Source: Rhodanobacteraceae bacterium UBA703 (GTDB lineage Bacteria; Pseudomonadota; Gammaproteobacteria; Xanthomonadales; Rhodanobacteraceae). Taken from it: a stretch of 15,868 nucleotides of DNA. The notes under the pieces were generated by a model. That model did not search any database and was not told the origin of the DNA. It was given only the letters and a program-made list of their open reading frames with translations. A program made the translations under genes and the position numbers. The stretch's first letter is position 1; each line of letters opens with the position of its first letter. This document shows positions 12,961 through 15,868 of the stretch, piece by piece. The stretch covers positions 941 to 16,808 of the forward strand of contig DBMH01000151.1 of NCBI GenBank assembly GCA_002297645.1, in the 5' to 3' direction.

Positions 12961-15009
12961 TCACGGCTTCGCGCGATAGCGCTCGAACCAGGCCAGGATC
13001 GCCGAGGCCTTGGCGGCCGATTGCGAGGGGCGGTCGGCGAGGCCGCCGTGGTTCGCGCCGGGCACCTTGACCAGCATCGTCGGCACGCCGCGCAGCTGCA
13101 GCGCCTCGTAGTACTGCTCCGACTCGCTGTTCGGCGTGCGGTAGTCCTCGGCGCCGACGACGACCATCGTCGGCGTCTTCACGTTGCCGACCAGCGACAG
13201 CGGCGAACGCGCCCAGTAGCCCTGCGGGTCTTCCCACGGCAGCTTGCCGAACCAGTAGCGCGCGAAGAACGGCGTCATGTCGGCGGTGAGCACGAAGCTG
13301 GACCAGTTGATGACGGGCTTCTGCGTGACCGCGGCGCGGAAGCGGTCGGTCTTGCCGACGATCCACGCGGTCAGCACGCCGCCGCCGGAACCGCCGGTGA
13401 CGAACAGGTTGTCCTTGTCGACGAAGCCCTTCGCGATCGCGGCGTCGACCGCGCTCATGAGGTCGTCGTAGTCGCGGCCGGGATAGGCCTTGTCGATCTG
13501 GTTCGCGAACGCCTCGCCGTAGCTGGTCGAGCCGCGCGGATTGGCGTAGACGACGGCGTAGCCGGCGGCGGCGTAGAGCTGGTCGTCGGTCGAGAACGAG
13601 GGTCCGTAGGCGGCGAACGGGCCGCCGTGGATCTCGAGGATCAGCGGATACTTCTTCGCCGGATCGAAGCCGGGCGGCGTGACCAGCCAGGCGTCGATCG
13701 GCAGGCCGTCGAACGCGGTGACGGCAAGCTTCTCGACGTTGCCGAGCGTCTTCGCGGCGAACAGCGATTCGTTGAGCCGGGTCAGCCGGCGCGGCTTGCC
13801 GCCATGGGCGATCCAGACGTCGGCGGGGCGCTGCGTCGAGCCGCCGGTGTAGGCGACGGTGCCGTCGCGCGCGACGCTGAACTGGCCGCCGCTGTAGGGC
13901 CGGTCGAGGTCGCCGCCGACGAGGTCCTCGGCGACCGTGCGCAGCGAGCCGTCGAGGCCGACGCGCGCGACGCGCACGCTGCCGTGGTCGTCGTAGGCGA
14001 CGTAGATCGCGCGCCCGTCCGCGGCCCAGACCGGGTTGCCGACGCTGCGATCGAGGTTGCCGGTGAGCATGCGCGCACCACTGCCGTCGCGCTTCATGAT
14101 CGACAGTTGCTGGTTCTGGTAGCCGAGCACCTTGTCGTCGAAGCCGGTGTAGGCGATCCACTGGCCGTCCGGCGACACGGCCGGCGCGTTGTCCGGTCCC
14201 TTGCGGCGGGTCAGCGCGTGCACCTGGAGCGTGTCGATCGAGACCTCGTGGACCTCGGAGTTGAGCGGGTCGCGCTCCCGGTCCTGCGCGAGGTTCGCGC
14301 TGAACAGCACGCTGCGCCCGTCGCGCGACCACGACAGCCGCCCGCCGGCATCGAGGGCGCCGAAGGTGAGCTGCACCGGCGCGCCGCCCTCGGCGGAGAC
14401 CCAGAAGATCTGTTCGTGGCCGGGCTTCTCGTAGCCGCCCTCGTCGGTGCGGTAGACCATCTTGTCGATGACCTGCAGCGGCTCGGCCCACTTGGCGCCT
14501 TCCGGCTTGTCCGGCGACTTGCCGAGGCGCGGGCCGTCGTCGGGTACGAACATCGAATAGGCGATGCGCTCGCCGTCCGGCGACCAGGCGATGCCGGACG
14601 GCGTGGCCGGCAGGCCGGTGATGCGCGCGGTCGCACCGGTCTTCATCCAGCGCACGTAGAGCTGTGCGCCGGCCTTGTCGTCGGCGCTGGAAATGTAGGC
14701 GAGCTTGCTGCCGTCGGGCGACCAGCGCGCCTGGCCGTGCGAACCCGGGCCGGCGACCAGCGGCACCTGCGCGCCGCTGGCGACGTCGATCGCCCACAGC
14801 GACGAGCGCGCGCGGTCGATCATGATGTCGTTGGTGCGGCGCGAGTAGACCACCGTCTTTCCGTCCGGCGAGATCTGCGGATCGGCGGCGACTTCCAGGT
14901 TGAACAGGTCGTCGCCGGTCAGCACGCGGGACGGTGCCGCCGGCGGTGCGGCGACGGCGGAAGTGGCAAGCAGGGCGGTCAACAGCGCGGCGAGCGGGCG
15001 AATCGGCAT
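12961..15009 (-). CDS. Exported S9 family (prolyl oligopeptidase-type) peptidase
   Basis: The 682-residue serine peptidase has a Sec signal peptide (MPIRPLAALLTALLATSAVAA), so it is probably periplasmic. An N-terminal beta-propeller (about 40-400) shows repeated WSPDG/ISPDG/VSPDG phrases. A C-terminal alpha/beta-hydrolase domain (about 430-682) follows, with EIHGGPFAAYG as oxyanion-side loop, GGSGGG nucleophile (S541), AEDYRTPNSES acid (D622) and GANHGG His (H654). Spacing and order fit S9C/DPP-like acylaminoacyl or dipeptidyl peptidases that trim short peptides for nutrition. Exact specificity is unknown. The start with ATG ending at 15009 places the signal peptide at the N-terminus; upstream in-frame sequence to 15192 is not protein-like and overlaps the divergent GNAT gene. 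A promoter-like TATCTT lies 51 bases upstream. Confidence 0.94.
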   Translation of the reverse strand: MPIRPLAALLTALLATSAVAAPPAAPSRVLTGDDLFNLEVAADPQISPDGKTVVYSRRTNDIMIDRARSSLWAIDVASGAQVPLVAGPGSHGQARWSPDGSKLAYISSADDKAGAQLYVRWMKTGATARITGLPATPSGIAWSPDGERIAYSMFVPDDGPRLGKSPDKPEGAKWAEPLQVIDKMVYRTDEGGYEKPGHEQIFWVSAEGGAPVQLTFGALDAGGRLSWSRDGRSVLFSANLAQDRERDPLNSEVHEVSIDTLQVHALTRRKGPDNAPAVSPDGQWIAYTGFDDKVLGYQNQQLSIMKRDGSGARMLTGNLDRSVGNPVWAADGRAIYVAYDDHGSVRVARVGLDGSLRTVAEDLVGGDLDRPYSGGQFSVARDGTVAYTGGSTQRPADVWIAHGGKPRRLTRLNESLFAAKTLGNVEKLAVTAFDGLPIDAWLVTPPGFDPAKKYPLILEIHGGPFAAYGPSFSTDDQLYAAAGYAVVYANPRGSTSYGEAFANQIDKAYPGRDYDDLMSAVDAAIAKGFVDKDNLFVTGGSGGGVLTAWIVGKTDRFRAAVTQKPVINWSSFVLTADMTPFFARYWFGKLPWEDPQGYWARSPLSLVGNVKTPTMVVVGAEDYRTPNSESEQYYEALQLRGVPTMLVKVPGANHGGLADRPSQSAAKASAILAWFERYRAKP

Positions 15010-15031
15010 GGGGCTTCCTTGGATGGGTCCG

Positions 15032-15049
15032 GCGGCGCGGGCGCGCCGC
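15032..15049. promoter_or_regulatory. GC palindrome in the S9 peptidase leader
   Basis: GCGGCGCG-GG-CGCGCCGC is a perfect 8-base inverted repeat (6 realistic pairs around a 6-base loop). It lies between the candidate -10 and the S9 ATG, so it would sit in the 5' untranslated region or act as an operator. Such GC palindromes arise readily by chance in this base composition. Confidence 0.25.
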
Positions 15050-15052
15050 GTA

Positions 15053-15066
15053 GCCGTGCAAAGATA
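15053..15066 (-). promoter_or_regulatory. Candidate -10 region of the S9 peptidase gene
   Basis: On the minus strand TATCTT (15066-15061) begins TATCTTTGCACGGC, nearly the same string as before the cupin gene (12 of 14 matches), and lies 51 bases before the S9 ATG. No convincing -35 box is seen at normal spacing. Confidence 0.3.
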
Positions 15067-15158
15067 GCGCTGCCGCGCACAGGCTGGCGCCGGTCGAAAG
15101 TCGGGGGTGCACCGGCCGCCGTTTCGTGCTTGATTCGCGGTGCGGGAAGACCATTGGC

Positions 15159-15836
15159 ATGCATGAACTCGACAATCCGTTCTGGTCCGCATTGCGGAGC
15201 ATCCACGAGGGTTTGGCGCTGCGCGCCGATGACGTGGCGCGCTATCCGGCCGCGTACGCGCCGTTCCTCGGCGTGGGCGAGGACGGCATCGAGGTCGCGC
15301 CGGCGCTGGAGCGGCTGGTCGACCCGGGCGAGAGCGTCTACCTGATCGGCGCGGTACCGCGCGTTCCGCCCGGCTGGACGCTGGAAAAGTTCGGTTCGCT
15401 GGCGCAAATGGTCTGCGAGACGCCGATGGAGAGCGTCGACGGGCCGCCGATCGTGCCGCTGTCGGAAGCGCACCGCGCCGATGTGCTCGAACTGACGGCG
15501 CTGGTCTATCCGCACTACTTCCGCGAGCGCACGATGGATCTCGGCCGCTATTTCGGTATCTACGAGGACGGCCGCCTCGCGGCGATGATCGGCGAGCGCC
15601 TCGGCACGGCGACCGCGCGCGAGATGAGCGCGATCTGTACGCATCCGGACTTCAACGGCCGCGGCTACGCGCGGCGGCTGACCGCGACGCTGACCAACGA
15701 CACGCTCGCCGATGGCCGGCTGCCGTTCCTGCACGTCAGCTACGCGAATGCGCGTGCGAAGGCGTTGTACGAACGTCTCGGCTACCGGTTGCGCGCGGAC
15801 GTGCCGTTCTTTTCCCTGCGGCGAGCCGGGGGCTGA
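15159..15836 (+). CDS. GNAT family N-acetyltransferase (FR47-like)
   Basis: The 225-residue cytoplasmic enzyme transfers an acetyl group from acetyl-CoA to an unknown amine. The C-terminal half is a GNAT fold: VLELTALVYPHYF, YFGIYEDGRLAAMIGERL (strands 2-4), ICTHPDFNGRGYARRL with the pyrophosphate-binding R/N-G-R-G-Y-A loop (residues 166-171), then FLHVSYANARAKALYERLGYRLR, the usual FR47-type ending. The N-terminal about 95 residues (NPFWSALRSIHEGLAL..., then PALERLVDPGESVYLIG) form an accessory domain common in this subgroup. ATG 15159 is preferred, with GGGAAGA upstream; a GTG at 15126 would add 11 residues. It diverges from the S9 gene across 149 bases and may share its control region. Confidence 0.9.
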   Translation: MHELDNPFWSALRSIHEGLALRADDVARYPAAYAPFLGVGEDGIEVAPALERLVDPGESVYLIGAVPRVPPGWTLEKFGSLAQMVCETPMESVDGPPIVPLSEAHRADVLELTALVYPHYFRERTMDLGRYFGIYEDGRLAAMIGERLGTATAREMSAICTHPDFNGRGYARRLTATLTNDTLADGRLPFLHVSYANARAKALYERLGYRLRADVPFFSLRRAGG

Positions 15837-15853
15837 ACTGTGTCCTCGCCCGC

Positions 15854-15867
15854 CCCGCGTGAGCGGG
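15854..15867 (+). terminator. Hairpin after the GNAT gene, at the window edge
   Basis: CCCGC-GTGA-GCGGG has a 5-base-pair stem closed by a GNRA-type tetraloop, 17 bases after the stop. A competing 6-base pairing uses GCCCGC at 15849-15854 with GCGGGC at 15863-15868. The window ends here, so a following T-run cannot be checked. Confidence 0.4.
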
Positions 15868-15868
15868 C

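Noticed and set aside
12895..15345. Plus-strand 816-codon open frame opposite the S9 peptidase gene
   Set aside because: It is longer than the real gene, but its product is Arg/Val/Ala/Asp-rich without domains, as expected antisense to GC-rich codons. The minus-strand frame has a signal peptide, propeller repeats and a full catalytic triad.

Overview
This is a GC-rich (roughly two-thirds G+C) chromosomal window. Codon use and protein resemblances (urocanate hydratase, TspO, an S9 peptidase, an FR47-type acetyltransferase, a prohibitin-like protein) suggest a gammaproteobacterium of the Xanthomonadaceae/Lysobacteraceae group. That placement is inferred from recalled resemblance, not from a search. 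I see no rRNA, tRNA, CRISPR array, phage module or intact insertion sequence.

Layout. (1) 1-1572: the 3' nine-tenths of hutU (histidine degradation), cut by the left edge. (2) 1573-2880: an accessory-looking stretch. It holds a poor 82-codon ORF, then a compact ChpS/ChpB (MazEF-type) toxin-antitoxin pair with a palindromic operator and a GTGA stop-start overlap, then a low-GC pocket with a motif that resembles sequences found next to REP-associated transposases. (3) 2880-5075: small single genes for a HIT hydrolase, a secreted NTF2-like protein, a VOC protein on the minus strand and a cupin. The VOC and cupin genes diverge from a shared 181-base gap. (4) 5278-10415: a plus-strand run of exported alpha/beta hydrolase, SAM methyltransferase, type I methionine aminopeptidase, TspO, MATE efflux pump and a second VOC protein. 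Gaps of 37-168 bases suggest loose or independent transcription units. (5) 10522-15009: a minus-strand run, in transcription order an exported S9 prolyl-oligopeptidase-family peptidase, a periplasmic protein of unknown function whose 3' end looks frameshifted, a membrane-anchored SPFH/prohibitin-like protein and a 131-residue orphan. (6) 15159-15836: a GNAT acetyltransferase diverging from the S9 gene, followed by a hairpin at the window edge.

The genes do not form one pathway. Most are stand-alone metabolic, detoxification (VOC, MATE, cupin) or protein-processing (MetAP, S9 peptidase, SPFH) functions. I found no convincing new multi-gene system. The observations most worth a second look are the apparent one-base deletion near 12135 in the periplasmic gene, the toxin-antitoxin control region, the transposase-associated-looking motif at 2799-2817, and a recurring promoter-like element 51-58 bases before several starts.
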